Below are positions 6,012 through 16,461 of a DNA stretch of 64,000 nucleotides, one piece after another. The translations under genes and the position numbers were made by a program. The notes beneath the pieces are model-generated. The model was not told where the DNA came from. It was given only the letters and a program-made list of their open reading frames with translations, and did not search any database. The stretch is from Microbulbifer halophilus (lineage in GTDB: Bacteria; Pseudomonadota; Gammaproteobacteria; Pseudomonadales; Cellvibrionaceae): contig NZ_JAPIVK010000005.1 of assembly GCF_026183675.1 (NCBI RefSeq), forward strand, positions 1-64,000, read 5' to 3'. Numbering within the stretch: the first letter of the stretch is position 1; every line of letters begins with the position of its first letter.

Positions 6012-8597
6012 CTATTTCCGTGCGACCCCGCCATCCGGGCCGCGCCCGGTGCACAGCGTCGGGTACTCCCCGCGCAGGTCGGCAAAGGCGCTGTGGCTGC
6101 AGATTTTGGCAAAGCGCGCGGTGCGATACCAGACGGGGGACTGCCCCAGCTCCAGCGATCTGCGGATATGGGCTTCGGCCGAGTTCAGGTCGTCTGTGGC
6201 GATATAGATCTGGGCAAGGGTTTGATTGACGTAGGTGTCGTCCGGGGCCCGCTGCCGGGTTTTCAGCAGCGATGCCACGGCGCGTTCGGACTGTCCCAAT
6301 TGGGCGTGCGCGAGAGCCTGCATCAGCCGGTTCTCCCAGCCTTCCCGCTGTCGGCTGAGTTCCAGGGCGCGCTCGCTGAACTGCCGCGCTCGTTGCGGGC
6401 GCTGCTGTTCGCGGGCGATTTCCGCGCGGTACAGCAGAGGTTCCACATCGCTGGGCAGGGCCTTGTAGAGATCCGTAAAGCACCGGTCTGCCCGCGGGAA
6501 ACGCTTCTCCAGGTAGTGGGCCATGCACAGGTTGTAGAAGTCCAGGGCGTTTAGCCGGTGGGGGGCTATGGTGTCGAGCAGACGAATGGTTTCCCCGGTG
6601 CGGCCCATATCCAGTTCGTTGGCGGCCAGCAGCGAGCGGGCATCAATATAGCTGTCGTCGATCTCCAGAGCCTGCTGCAGGTAGGGCCTGGCGGCCTCCA
6701 TCTGGCCGTTGTAACTGAGCGACAGCGCTTTCTGCAGCAGGTAGTTGGTGCTGGTGCGCAGGGCCAAGGCCTTGTCCGATGCGATCAGTGCCCGTTCATA
6801 GTCGCCGCGCAGGTGGTAATGGATGGCCTCCGCCTGGTAATAGTTGGCCCGGTCCGGCAGGGCAGACTTCAGCTTAGCCAGAATCTCCGCCGATGCCTCC
6901 CAGTTGTAACGCGCGTGGAACAGGAAGAGTCGGGCGCTCAGTATTTCCACGGTGTCGGCAATCTCCGGCGGTGCTTTGGCGAGCATTTTTTCAAGCCGAT
7001 CCATGGAATCCATATTGCGATTGCTGAACCGGTCGTCGAAGGCCAACTGCCCGTAGAGCTCGTAAATAGCGGGGAACTGCGGGGCCTTTTCCTGCAACTC
7101 TTCCAGGGCGTCCAGGGTTTCCCCGACGTTCTGGTAGGTCTTACCCCGGGGCTGCAGTTCCAGATAACGCCGGTAATCCTCTTCGCCGATAGTCAGTGTC
7201 GGGCTCAGCGCGCGCGGTGGGTACTGTGGCAGCAGGTAATTGATTTGTTGCAGTGTCTGTTCAAAACCGCCGAGGTTGGAGTCCAGGCTCAGGGAGATCT
7301 TGCGGTTGGCGATGGTGGAAAAGCTTTCCGTTTCGATCAGCTCCAGCGACAGTTCGCAGTTTTTTTCTCCACAGGTAATGTCGGGGTTGAGTAACAGCTG
7401 CGCATCCTGGGCCCGAGCCTGGCGATGCAGGGATTGATTGTGTAATTGCCGGGACTCGGACTGGGGAACCAGATACAACCCCTCGCGGTTGGAAAGGCCC
7501 TGCCGGATGGCGTTCTGTACGCTTTGGGTAAGCAGGCGGACTTCCCGGCTCTGCTCCGGGCCCCCCGCTGCCGGTGGTACCACGGCGATATAGCGGGCGT
7601 CGCGGGCCGGCGGCGCCCCGGACAGGAAAGCGGCGGCGATTGCGGCGATCGCCAGGGCGGCGGCGCTGACGAGTGCGATCCCGCGTTTTCCGGCCGTCCG
7701 GCGCCGGCGGTAGAAATCCTCGCTGGCTATTGTGGCCGGGGGATGGCGGTCGATGGCGCCGGGGTCTGTCGCCTCCAGCTCTTCGGCCACGGCGGCGGCA
7801 CTGGACGGGCGCCGTGCGGGCTTTTTCGCCAGCAGCCGGTCCAGCAGGCGGCAGAGTTCGCCGGGGAGACCCGGGTTGAGATTGGATGCGGGGGGATGGG
7901 GCCGGCGGACGATACGGTCCGCGAGAATGAAGCTGTTGTCGCTGTCGCCGAAGGGGTTTTGCCCGCAGAAGAGCCCGTAGGCGAGTACGCCGAGGGCGAA
8001 GAGATCGCTGCGGTGGTCCAGCGGCTTGCCCTGGAGTTGTTCCGGCGATACCGCGCCCCAACTGGCGGGGGTGTGCTGTGCCGTGGTGAGGTTGCTGTGC
8101 TCGCTCCAGCTTTTGGCGATGCCGAAATCGGTGATCTTTGCGATGAGCCCGGGGCCGTCGCGGTTGATCAGGATGTTGGCGGGTTTCAGGTCGCGATGGA
8201 CGATGCCCAGGTCGTGGGCCTGTTCCAGGGCGCTGCAGATCTGCACCAGGATACTGAGTCTGTCCTCCGGGGCAGTGCCCTGTTCGCGCATCCACTCCTG
8301 CAGGGTGGCGCCCTCGACATATTCCATCACCAGCGCCATGCCGCCGTCCTCTTCCTCGAGCACGTCGTAGAGCTGGACGATATTGGGGTGATTCAGGCTG
8401 GCGAGCAGCTGCGCCTCCCGGCGGATGCGCCGCCGGGCGGCGCTGCCGGCGACATCCTGGCGCAGTTTCTTGATCGCCACCCGGCGGTGCAGGCGGGTGT
8501 CTTCGGCCAGGTACACCACGCCCATACCGCCGGCGCCGATCTGGCGATCGATGCGGTAGCGGCCCGTCGGGTCCGGTTGCGGTTCGGTGTCTGGCAT
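6012..8597 (-). CDS. Membrane Ser/Thr protein kinase with TPR tail (paralogue 2)
   Basis: 861 residues, same architecture as its two neighbours: glycine loop GAGGMGVVYLA (21-31), VAIKK (lysine about 43), VHRDLKPAN (133-141), TDFG (156-159), a Lys/Arg-rich juxtamembrane stretch FYRRRRTAGKR, a membrane segment at about 307-327, then a long TPR-rich C-terminal half. The end of the protein (SPVWYRTARF..IC...FADLRGEYPTLC) is shared with paralogue 3 and marks them as recent duplicates. All residues needed for catalysis are present, so an active kinase is expected. It starts 51 bases after the stop of kinase 3, so the two are probably co-transcribed. The sensed signal is unknown; it would have to reach the extracytoplasmic TPR region. 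Confidence 0.92.
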   Translation of the reverse strand: MPDTEPQPDPTGRYRIDRQIGAGGMGVVYLAEDTRLHRRVAIKKLRQDVAGSAARRRIRREAQLLASLNHPNIVQLYDVLEEEDGGMALVMEYVEGATLQEWMREQGTAPEDRLSILVQICSALEQAHDLGIVHRDLKPANILINRDGPGLIAKITDFGIAKSWSEHSNLTTAQHTPASWGAVSPEQLQGKPLDHRSDLFALGVLAYGLFCGQNPFGDSDNSFILADRIVRRPHPPASNLNPGLPGELCRLLDRLLAKKPARRPSSAAAVAEELEATDPGAIDRHPPATIASEDFYRRRRTAGKRGIALVSAAALAIAAIAAAFLSGAPPARDARYIAVVPPAAGGPEQSREVRLLTQSVQNAIRQGLSNREGLYLVPQSESRQLHNQSLHRQARAQDAQLLLNPDITCGEKNCELSLELIETESFSTIANRKISLSLDSNLGGFEQTLQQINYLLPQYPPRALSPTLTIGEEDYRRYLELQPRGKTYQNVGETLDALEELQEKAPQFPAIYELYGQLAFDDRFSNRNMDSMDRLEKMLAKAPPEIADTVEILSARLFLFHARYNWEASAEILAKLKSALPDRANYYQAEAIHYHLRGDYERALIASDKALALRTSTNYLLQKALSLSYNGQMEAARPYLQQALEIDDSYIDARSLLAANELDMGRTGETIRLLDTIAPHRLNALDFYNLCMAHYLEKRFPRADRCFTDLYKALPSDVEPLLYRAEIAREQQRPQRARQFSERALELSRQREGWENRLMQALAHAQLGQSERAVASLLKTRQRAPDDTYVNQTLAQIYIATDDLNSAEAHIRRSLELGQSPVWYRTARFAKICSHSAFADLRGEYPTLCTGRGPDGGVARK

Positions 8598-8648
8598 TGG
8601 CTTTTACACTTGTCGGCGGTGGCGAGTAGAGGTTGTTCGTTGCGGGGG

Positions 8649-11243
8649 CTATTTCTGCGCGATCCGGGTGCCCGGTGTCTGCCCGTCGCACAGCGCCGGG
8701 TACTCCTCGCGCAGGTCGGCGAATTCGCCGTGCGCGCACATCGGTGAGAAACGCGCCGTTTCAAACCAGATCGGCGACATGCCCTGTTCCAGGGTCTTGC
8801 GCATATGGGCCTTGGCGGAGAGCTGGTCGCCTATGGTGATATAGACTTGGGCGCGGGCATAGTTGGTGTAGAGGTTGTCCGGGGCGCTGCGGCGGATCCG
8901 CAGCAGCGTTTCCACTGCTCGGTCGGCCCGGTTCAGTTCCGCGTAGACCCGCGCCCGCGTAAGCAGACTTCTCCAGTCGTTGCGGCCTTTGGTGACTTCC
9001 AGGGCGCGCCGGGCGAACTCTTCTGCTCGCTGCGGTTGCTGTTGTGCGCGGGCGATTTCCGCCTGGTAGAGCAGCGGTTCGGCGTCCCCGGGGGCGCGCT
9101 CGGCGACGCCGGCCATACACTGCTGGGCGCGCTCGAACTGATTTTCTATGTAGTAGGCGAGGCACAGGTTGTAGGCATGCATGGCCCCGAGCTGCTCGAC
9201 GTCGACGCTTTTGAGCAGGCGGATGGTCTCTGCCGGCCGGCCGCTGTCCAGTTCATTGGCGGCGAGTAGGTAGAGGGCTTTGCTATTGTGGTCGCTGAAC
9301 TCGATCACCTGTAGCAGGTAGGGTTTGGCTGCATCCATATTGCCGGACTGGGACAGGTACAGGCCCTTCAGCCACAGGTAGTTGGTGCTGGTGCGCAGGG
9401 CGAGGGCGCGGTCGATGGCCGCCAGCGCCTTCTGGTACTCGCCGCGGCCCTCGTAGTAGTTGGAGCGCAGGGCGTGATAGCTGGCGTGATCCGGCAGGGT
9501 CAGCTTGAGTTTTTCCAGCAGTGCCCGGGCGCGGTCGGGGTCGTCGCGGCTCATGGCCAAGCGCAGTTTGGCGGTGAGCACGGAAGGGTGATCGCCGATG
9601 TCGCGCGGCGCCCGCTGCAGGAATCTCTCCAGCCTCTCGAGGGTCCCGGTGCTGCGGGTGTTCAGCTTATGGTCGATGACCTGTTCGCTGTAGAGCTCGT
9701 AGTAGGGGGGGAAGCCGGGACTGTTCTTCTGCAGCGCTTCCAGTGTCTTCAGGGTTTCCGCGGTCCGGGCCTCGTCGCCGCGCCGCTCGTAGAGATCCAG
9801 ATAGCGCCGGTAGTCTTCCGCGCTAATATTGAAGCCGGCTCCCCGTTCACCGGCGGGATTGTCCGGGAACAGGTAGTTGAGCTGCTGCAGGATACGGGCG
9901 CGACTGTCCAGGTCTTCGCCCAGTTCCAGCATGACGCTGCGGCTGGCGGTAGCGGCAAAGCTCTCCGTGTCGATCACTTCCAGCGAGGCCTCGCAGTGGG
10001 CGGCTTCGCAGTTCAGCGTCGGGTGTAGCAGCAGTTGCGCGTTGAGGGCCCTGGCCTGGTCCCGCAGCGGCTGGCCGCGCAGCTGCCGGGATTCGGCGTA
10101 GGGCACCAGCAGCAGGCCCTCGCGGTTCGACAGCCCCTGCTTGATGGCGCTGAGCATGTTGCTGGCCAGCCGTTGCTCTTCGCGGCTGTCGAACGCGCCT
10201 TCGTGCGGGGAGACCACGGCGATGTAATCGCCGCGGCGCTCGGGCCCGGCCTCCGGCCACAGGGCCAGCGCGGCCGCCACCAGCAGTGCGGCACCCGCCC
10301 CGGCGACCGCGCCGAGCAGGGTCCTGTGCCGGCCCCGGTTGCGCCGCCGGCGCCGGTGGTATTCCTCGGCGGTGATGGTGGCGGTGCGGCTGAAAGTGTC
10401 GCCGGCGCCGTCGTCCAGGTGCTGCAGGATGCCGTCCAGCTCGGCGGCCACGGCGGTGGCGTTGAGGGGGCGCCTGTCCGGGTCTTTGGCCAGCAGCCGG
10501 TCGAGCAGCCGGCAGAGGTCCGCCGGCAGTTCCGGGTTCAGTTTGCCCGCCGGCGGGTGTGTGTTGTTCACGACGCGGTCGACGATCACAAAGGGGCTTT
10601 CGCGATCGCCGAAGGGGCCCTGTCCACACAGGAGCCTGTAGGCCAGCACACCCAGCGCGAAGAGGTCGCAGCGGTTGTCCAGCGGTTTCCCCAGCGCCTG
10701 TTCGGGCGACATGGCGCTCCAGCTCCCGGCGATATGCTGTTCCCGGGTGAGGTCGCTGTACTCCCGCCAGTTTTTGGCGATGCCGAAATCGGTGATCTTG
10801 GCGGTGTTGTTGTCGTCGACCAGGATATTGTCGGCTTTCAGGTCCCGGTGTATGATACCGATACCATGGGCCCGGGTCAGGCCGTTGCAGATCTGCTTCA
10901 GCAGCAGGATCTTCTGCTGCAGGCCGGGGTCGCGCTCGCGCTGCCAGTTGTCGAGAGAGCAGCCTTCCACGTACTCCATCACCAGGGCGATGTCTTCGCG
11001 CTCTTCCACCACATCGTAAATCTGCACGATATTGGTGTGGTTGAGCTGCGCCAGCAGCAGCGCTTCCTTGCGGATGCGCAGGGGGGCGGCGTCACTGGTC
11101 GGGTTTTTGAGTAGCCGCTTGATGGCCACCTCGCGATCCAGCTTCTCATCGGTGGCCAGATAGACCACGCCCATGCCGCCGGACCCGAGTCGCCGGGTGA
11201 CCTGATAGCGCCCGATATGGAAAGGTAATTGCTCTGACGTCAT
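8649..11243 (-). CDS. Membrane Ser/Thr protein kinase with TPR tail (paralogue 3)
   Basis: 864 residues. The glycine loop is GSGGMGVVYLA (20-30), the ATP lysine lies in VAIKR (42), the catalytic loop is HRDLKADN (132-139; the usual Pro is Ala, which is tolerated in many active kinases), DFG is at 152-154 and MSPEQ at 178-182. An Arg-rich stretch (YHRRRRRNRGRHR) precedes the membrane segment at about 308-329, and the C-terminal half carries TPR-like repeats. It is the first kinase of the operon, 104 bases downstream of the FHA gene. Possible substrates are the FHA protein, its sister kinases, or proteins encoded elsewhere. Confidence 0.92.
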   Translation of the reverse strand: MTSEQLPFHIGRYQVTRRLGSGGMGVVYLATDEKLDREVAIKRLLKNPTSDAAPLRIRKEALLLAQLNHTNIVQIYDVVEEREDIALVMEYVEGCSLDNWQRERDPGLQQKILLLKQICNGLTRAHGIGIIHRDLKADNILVDDNNTAKITDFGIAKNWREYSDLTREQHIAGSWSAMSPEQALGKPLDNRCDLFALGVLAYRLLCGQGPFGDRESPFVIVDRVVNNTHPPAGKLNPELPADLCRLLDRLLAKDPDRRPLNATAVAAELDGILQHLDDGAGDTFSRTATITAEEYHRRRRRNRGRHRTLLGAVAGAGAALLVAAALALWPEAGPERRGDYIAVVSPHEGAFDSREEQRLASNMLSAIKQGLSNREGLLLVPYAESRQLRGQPLRDQARALNAQLLLHPTLNCEAAHCEASLEVIDTESFAATASRSVMLELGEDLDSRARILQQLNYLFPDNPAGERGAGFNISAEDYRRYLDLYERRGDEARTAETLKTLEALQKNSPGFPPYYELYSEQVIDHKLNTRSTGTLERLERFLQRAPRDIGDHPSVLTAKLRLAMSRDDPDRARALLEKLKLTLPDHASYHALRSNYYEGRGEYQKALAAIDRALALRTSTNYLWLKGLYLSQSGNMDAAKPYLLQVIEFSDHNSKALYLLAANELDSGRPAETIRLLKSVDVEQLGAMHAYNLCLAYYIENQFERAQQCMAGVAERAPGDAEPLLYQAEIARAQQQPQRAEEFARRALEVTKGRNDWRSLLTRARVYAELNRADRAVETLLRIRRSAPDNLYTNYARAQVYITIGDQLSAKAHMRKTLEQGMSPIWFETARFSPMCAHGEFADLREEYPALCDGQTPGTRIAQK

Positions 11244-11347
11244 GAGTCTGGCTTTGCCGCCCTGTTATTGCACTCTGCCGTCCCTAGCAAAAACTGTTCT
11301 GGTTTGTTCTCCGGCTGTGGCGCGGGCCCATCCCGCGCCGTTGCCTG

Positions 11348-12334
11348 TCACCCTGCGGGTTCTGCCAGCCGCTGGTGGGTCTGGGACTCCAACTGCGCGC
11401 CCTTGTAGATCTCGAAGCGCGTGCAGCCGAGGCGAACCTCCCAGGAGCGTCGCTCCACCAGGCCCGAGGTGTCGATGGCGTCCGGCAGGGATTCGGCGAT
11501 CTGCTTGCGCGCACGGAATATCTGCGTGTTCAGGTGATTGACGGTAATGCCCAGTTCGCGCGTGGCCACCTGGATGGAGACCCAGCCCTGGGCATCGGGG
11601 TCCGCATTGGCCTGCATATCGCGTACGCGCGCCCGCGCCAGGTACATCAGCAGGTAGTGATGGATGCGCGCCGGCAACGCCAGTTTCATATCTTCCCGGC
11701 GCAGTTGCAGCTGTACATGTTCCTCGTGGTGGCTGACGGAAAAGCGCAGGTCGAAATCGGTGATGGAGAGCTGTTGCATCGACAGCTCGGTGGTGGCCCC
11801 CTGGTTGTCGGCCAGGAACAGCAGCCAGCTGTGCAGGCCGCAATCGATGCGATCACCGTGCCTGACGGCGGTCGCGTTGTCGGCGCTGTTGGAGTTACCG
11901 GTGAGCTCGTACAGCCACTGGCCGACCACCGGACTGAAGTGCAGGCTGGCGAGCGGCTCGCGTTCGTCCGGCAGCAGGTGGTACTGCTCCAGGGACTGGG
12001 CCTCGCCGTTGGCCAGGTCGATGAGCAGGTTTTCCGGCGCGTCCAGGTTTTCCACCACCCACACCGGGTTGTTGGCGCGGCCGAAAGCGATCCGGTCGCC
12101 CAGTTGCAGTGGATAGTTCCTGGCCGGTACCAGTTGCTGGTCGTTGACCCAGGTGCCGTTGCGGCTGAGATCGCGGATGTTCCAGTGGGTACCGGTCCAC
12201 TGGACGGCGGCGTGAATACCGGAAATCTCCGCGCTGGTGATACGTGTGTCCACCTTGCCCTGGCGGCGGCCAATGGTGTGGTGCGCCATCAGGTAGACGG
12301 GCTGTTCCCTGTCTGGATGTTGCAAACAAGCCAT
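11348..12334 (-). CDS. FHA-domain protein with C-terminal winged-helix-like domain
   Basis: 328 residues from the chosen start. The FHA domain occupies about residues 15-90: IGRR (21-24), SGIHA (38-42) and SRNGTWVN (57-64) are the phosphothreonine-binding signature elements. The C-terminal ~110 residues (LALPARIHHYLLMYLARAR ... ITVNHLNTQIFRARKQIAE ... LGCTRFEIYKG) read like an OmpR/SARP-type winged helix: a helical core, a recognition helix with N-HLNTQIFRARK, and a beta wing. This would make it a phospho-dependent DNA-binding regulator. I chose the ATG at 12334 because GGGGGAAGGGAG lies just upstream; the frame stays open to 12544, but the extra 70 residues look non-coding. It leads the kinase operon, so binding to autophosphorylated kinases is the natural model. 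Confidence 0.85.
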   Translation of the reverse strand: MACLQHPDREQPVYLMAHHTIGRRQGKVDTRITSAEISGIHAAVQWTGTHWNIRDLSRNGTWVNDQQLVPARNYPLQLGDRIAFGRANNPVWVVENLDAPENLLIDLANGEAQSLEQYHLLPDEREPLASLHFSPVVGQWLYELTGNSNSADNATAVRHGDRIDCGLHSWLLFLADNQGATTELSMQQLSITDFDLRFSVSHHEEHVQLQLRREDMKLALPARIHHYLLMYLARARVRDMQANADPDAQGWVSIQVATRELGITVNHLNTQIFRARKQIAESLPDAIDTSGLVERRSWEVRLGCTRFEIYKGAQLESQTHQRLAEPAG

Positions 12335-12874
12335 GGTCTGCTCCCTTCCCCCTTTGTCGCCGCGGGCAAAGTGCTGTGCGGCAACATTGAATGCTGAAAA
12401 CAGGGCGAAAGGCGCGCGGCGGGGAGCATTGCTCGCAGGTGGAAAACCGGAGGGGCCGATAGCGATGTATCGGTTTTCATGTTCGCCAGGCGCCGGATGT
12501 CGCCGCTGAAAAAAAGGGACAGCGCGCCGCCGGTCGAGCCCCATTACCGGTGGCGAAAGTCATTTTCAGCGGCGCCTTATTCGATTGTTATTACGCCCTG
12601 TCTTGAATAAGCGCCCGCTAACCAGAGGGTTGGCGGTCGCCGTAGTGTTGTCGCACCATTTATACCGAAGTTCCGGATGAATGCAACGATTGAATGTGAA
12701 TGAGAGGAAATTCTCGGGTCTATTGCGTTGGCGCGAAAAACTTCCAGTGCAGGTTACCGGTTTTCCAAGTTAAAAAGACAGAAATTTTACAATTGTCAGC
12801 ACCCTTGCCACTCGAATTTGTCTAATCGCGACAGGGGTTGTCTGCACCAGAATTTTGCCGGTTATCGGATTGGT
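12335..12874. other. 540-bp intergenic region upstream of the FHA-kinase operon
   Basis: No gene is recognisable here. It should contain the promoter of the minus-strand FHA-kinase operon and the 3' end of the ectR transcript, which enters from the right. The segment 12560-12850 is AT-richer than its surroundings. No clear terminator or operator could be picked out. Confidence 0.45.
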
Positions 12875-13555
12875 TCAGTCTTTTTCCTGCGGGTTGTGGC
12901 GGCTGTCCTTGCGGTCCAGGTCGCCGATATCCAGCACCGGTGAGGCGTCGATATGTTCGGCGTCCATCATCAGCGCCACGCGCTGCAGTGAGGAAATGAT
13001 CATCGATTGCTCCCACTCGCGCAGATCGCGGAACTGGCGCACGAAGTGCTCCTGCAATGGGGTGGGGGCGTCGCGGATGATGTCCATGCCCTTGTCGGTC
13101 AGATAGGCGTGCACCTTGCGCTTGTCCTGGGAGGAGCGCTCGCGGTAGACCATGCCGCGCTTTTCCAGGCGGTCCAGAATGGTGGTTACCGTGGCCTGGC
13201 TGAGGCTGATCTCTCTTGCCAGGGCGCCGATGGTCACCTGGCCCTTCTCGCGGATCGCCTGCAACAGCAACAGCTGCGGCGCCGTGAGGCCGGCGGTCTT
13301 GACCAGTTGCTTGGAGTGCAGGTCGGTGGCGCGGATCAGACGGCGGAGGGTGGTCAGTACTTCTTCGATTTTGTCCATCAGTAGCAGGCTCTGCAGGTCG
13401 CGGCGGGATAGATGCCTGAGAGCGACCTTGTGCGCCGCCTCCGGTTTGTCGATGACTGATTCAAGCTCTTCCTCCCTGCGCGCGCCCTCCGCGGAACCGC
13501 TGCCGGGGGCCGCTTGCGGGGGATCCTGTCTGCTCAATTTATGATCACTTTGCAT
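12875..13555 (-). CDS. ectR: MarR-family regulator of ectoine synthesis, EctR
   Basis: 226 residues. From about residue 60 the sequence follows EctR closely: MDKIEEVLTTLRRLIRATDLHSKQLVKTAGLTAPQLLLLQAI, then the winged helix (VTIGALAREISLSQATVTTILDRLEKRGMVYRERSSQDKRKVHAYLTDKG). EctR of halophilic methylotrophs represses ectABC-ask, and the gene lies divergent from that operon, separated by 151 bp rich in palindromes. The first 59 residues are low in conservation; a start at the Met at 13378 would give a 167-residue protein nearer the usual family size. Neither start has a strong ribosome-binding site. The repressor role comes from the family and position. Confidence 0.88.
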   Translation of the reverse strand: MQSDHKLSRQDPPQAAPGSGSAEGARREEELESVIDKPEAAHKVALRHLSRRDLQSLLLMDKIEEVLTTLRRLIRATDLHSKQLVKTAGLTAPQLLLLQAIREKGQVTIGALAREISLSQATVTTILDRLEKRGMVYRERSSQDKRKVHAYLTDKGMDIIRDAPTPLQEHFVRQFRDLREWEQSMIISSLQRVALMMDAEHIDASPVLDIGDLDRKDSRHNPQEKD

Positions 13556-13581
13556 GGGGTCGTCTTGATATCTCGCAATTG

Positions 13582-13690
13582 TTTAGAGTACTATGCAAAA
13601 AATTATTTAGACCAGTAAATAGTTTTTACTCTAAAAGGTCAAATTTGACCCAGTTGGTGCAAAATAAAGCGGTAAAGAGCGCTTTTGCAC
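13582..13690. promoter_or_regulatory. Nested palindromes in the ectR-ectA intergenic region (probable EctR operators)
   Basis: Four dyads are visible in 109 bp: TTTAGAGTA (13582-13590) with TACTCTAAA (13627-13635); inside it TATTTA (13604-13609) with TAAATA (13616-13621); a perfect 14-bp palindrome GGTCAAATTTGACC (13637-13650); and GTGCAAAA (13657-13664) with TTTTGCAC (13683-13690). MarR-family dimers bind such dyads, and the region is AT-rich as expected for two divergent promoters. The last dyad would also form an RNA hairpin in the ectA leader. Which one EctR binds cannot be told from sequence. Confidence 0.65.
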
Positions 13691-13706
13691 TTTAAACAAA
13701 AATTTG

Positions 13707-15724
<2,018 letters not shown>

Positions 15725-15821
15725 CAGGCGGCCCACTGAATATGCCGATGGCCCGGCGCTGAATCCGATTGCGGGATAGTCGCCGGGACCACTCCGATTA
15801 ACCATCGATGAGAGCGAAGTA

Positions 15822-16226
15822 ATGATTGTTAGACATTTGCAAGAAGCGGAAAAATCCGATCGCCGTATCGTTTCCGAGGGCTGGGAGAGCACCCGTCTGT
15901 TGCTGAAAAACGACAATATGGGGTTTTCCTTTCATATCACCACCATCTACGAGGGTGCCAACCTGCACCTGCACTACCAGAACCACCTGGAGTCCGTGTA
16001 CTGCATTTCCGGTGAGGGCAGCGTGACGGCCGAATCCGATGGCGTCGAGCACGAAATCAAGGCGGGGTCCATCTATATCCTCGACCAGAACGACAAGCAC
16101 AACCTGCGCGCCAAAACTGAAATGAAGATGGCCTGTGTCTTCAATCCGCCGCTGCACGGCAAGGAAGTGCACAACGCGGAAGGTGCCTACGAACTGGACG
16201 CCGAAGAGGTCAAAGACGACAAATAA
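15822..16226 (+). CDS. ectC: Ectoine synthase, EctC
   Basis: A 134-residue cupin-fold enzyme that cyclises N-gamma-acetyl-diaminobutyrate to ectoine. The start [28 protein letters not shown] is typical; the metal and substrate region [31 protein letters not shown] and [13 protein letters not shown] are conserved family blocks. Length is normal. It follows ectB after 97 bases. Downstream, before ask, lies the 184-bp palindrome, so ectC may mark the end of an abundant shorter transcript. Confidence 0.96.
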   Translation: MIVRHLQEAEKSDRRIVSEGWESTRLLLKNDNMGFSFHITTIYEGANLHLHYQNHLESVYCISGEGSVTAESDGVEHEIKAGSIYILDQNDKHNLRAKTEMKMACVFNPPLHGKEVHNAEGAYELDAEEVKDDK

Positions 16227-16242
16227 TAGATGTAGTGCTGCC

Positions 16243-16426
16243 GAACCGGCGCCCAGTGGGCCGTGTGTAAAGTTCGGTAACAAAGGAGCACAGCCAAAGC
16301 GTTCAGATCAAGGCGAGAGAGCGCTGGAATAGTGGTTCTATTTCAAGCTTTCTCAACGCAGAGCTGGACGCTTTGGCGAAGCGAACTGTTACCTAACTTT
16401 GCGCACGGCTCATTAAGCGCCGGTTC
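16243..16426. repeat. 184-bp near-perfect palindrome (MITE-like) between ectC and ask
   Basis: The left arm starts GAACCGGCGC at 16243 and the right arm ends GCGCCGGTTC at 16426. Matching blocks run inward: GGGCCGTGTGTAAAGTTCGG against the complement of CTAACTTTGCGCACGGCTC, GGTAACA with TGTTACC, CCAAAGCG with CGCTTTGG, down to a centre GGAATAG-TGGTT-CTATTTC at about 16333. The arms are therefore about 85-90 bases long with a 5-base loop. It has no coding capacity and looks like a miniature inverted-repeat element inserted in the operon. A transcript would form a very long hairpin. Confidence 0.85.
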
Positions 16427-16461
16427 ACCCACAAGCTCACTGATACATCTACAGGAAAACC

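Noticed and set aside
4416-6554. A 712-residue plus-strand frame across kinases 1 and 2
   Set aside because: It is the complement of strongly GC-biased kinase codons and shows no recognisable domain.
12335-12544. N-terminal extension of the FHA protein to 12544
   Set aside because: The extra 70 residues are Arg/Pro/Ala-rich without pattern, while a strong GGGGGAAGGGAG site supports the ATG at 12334.
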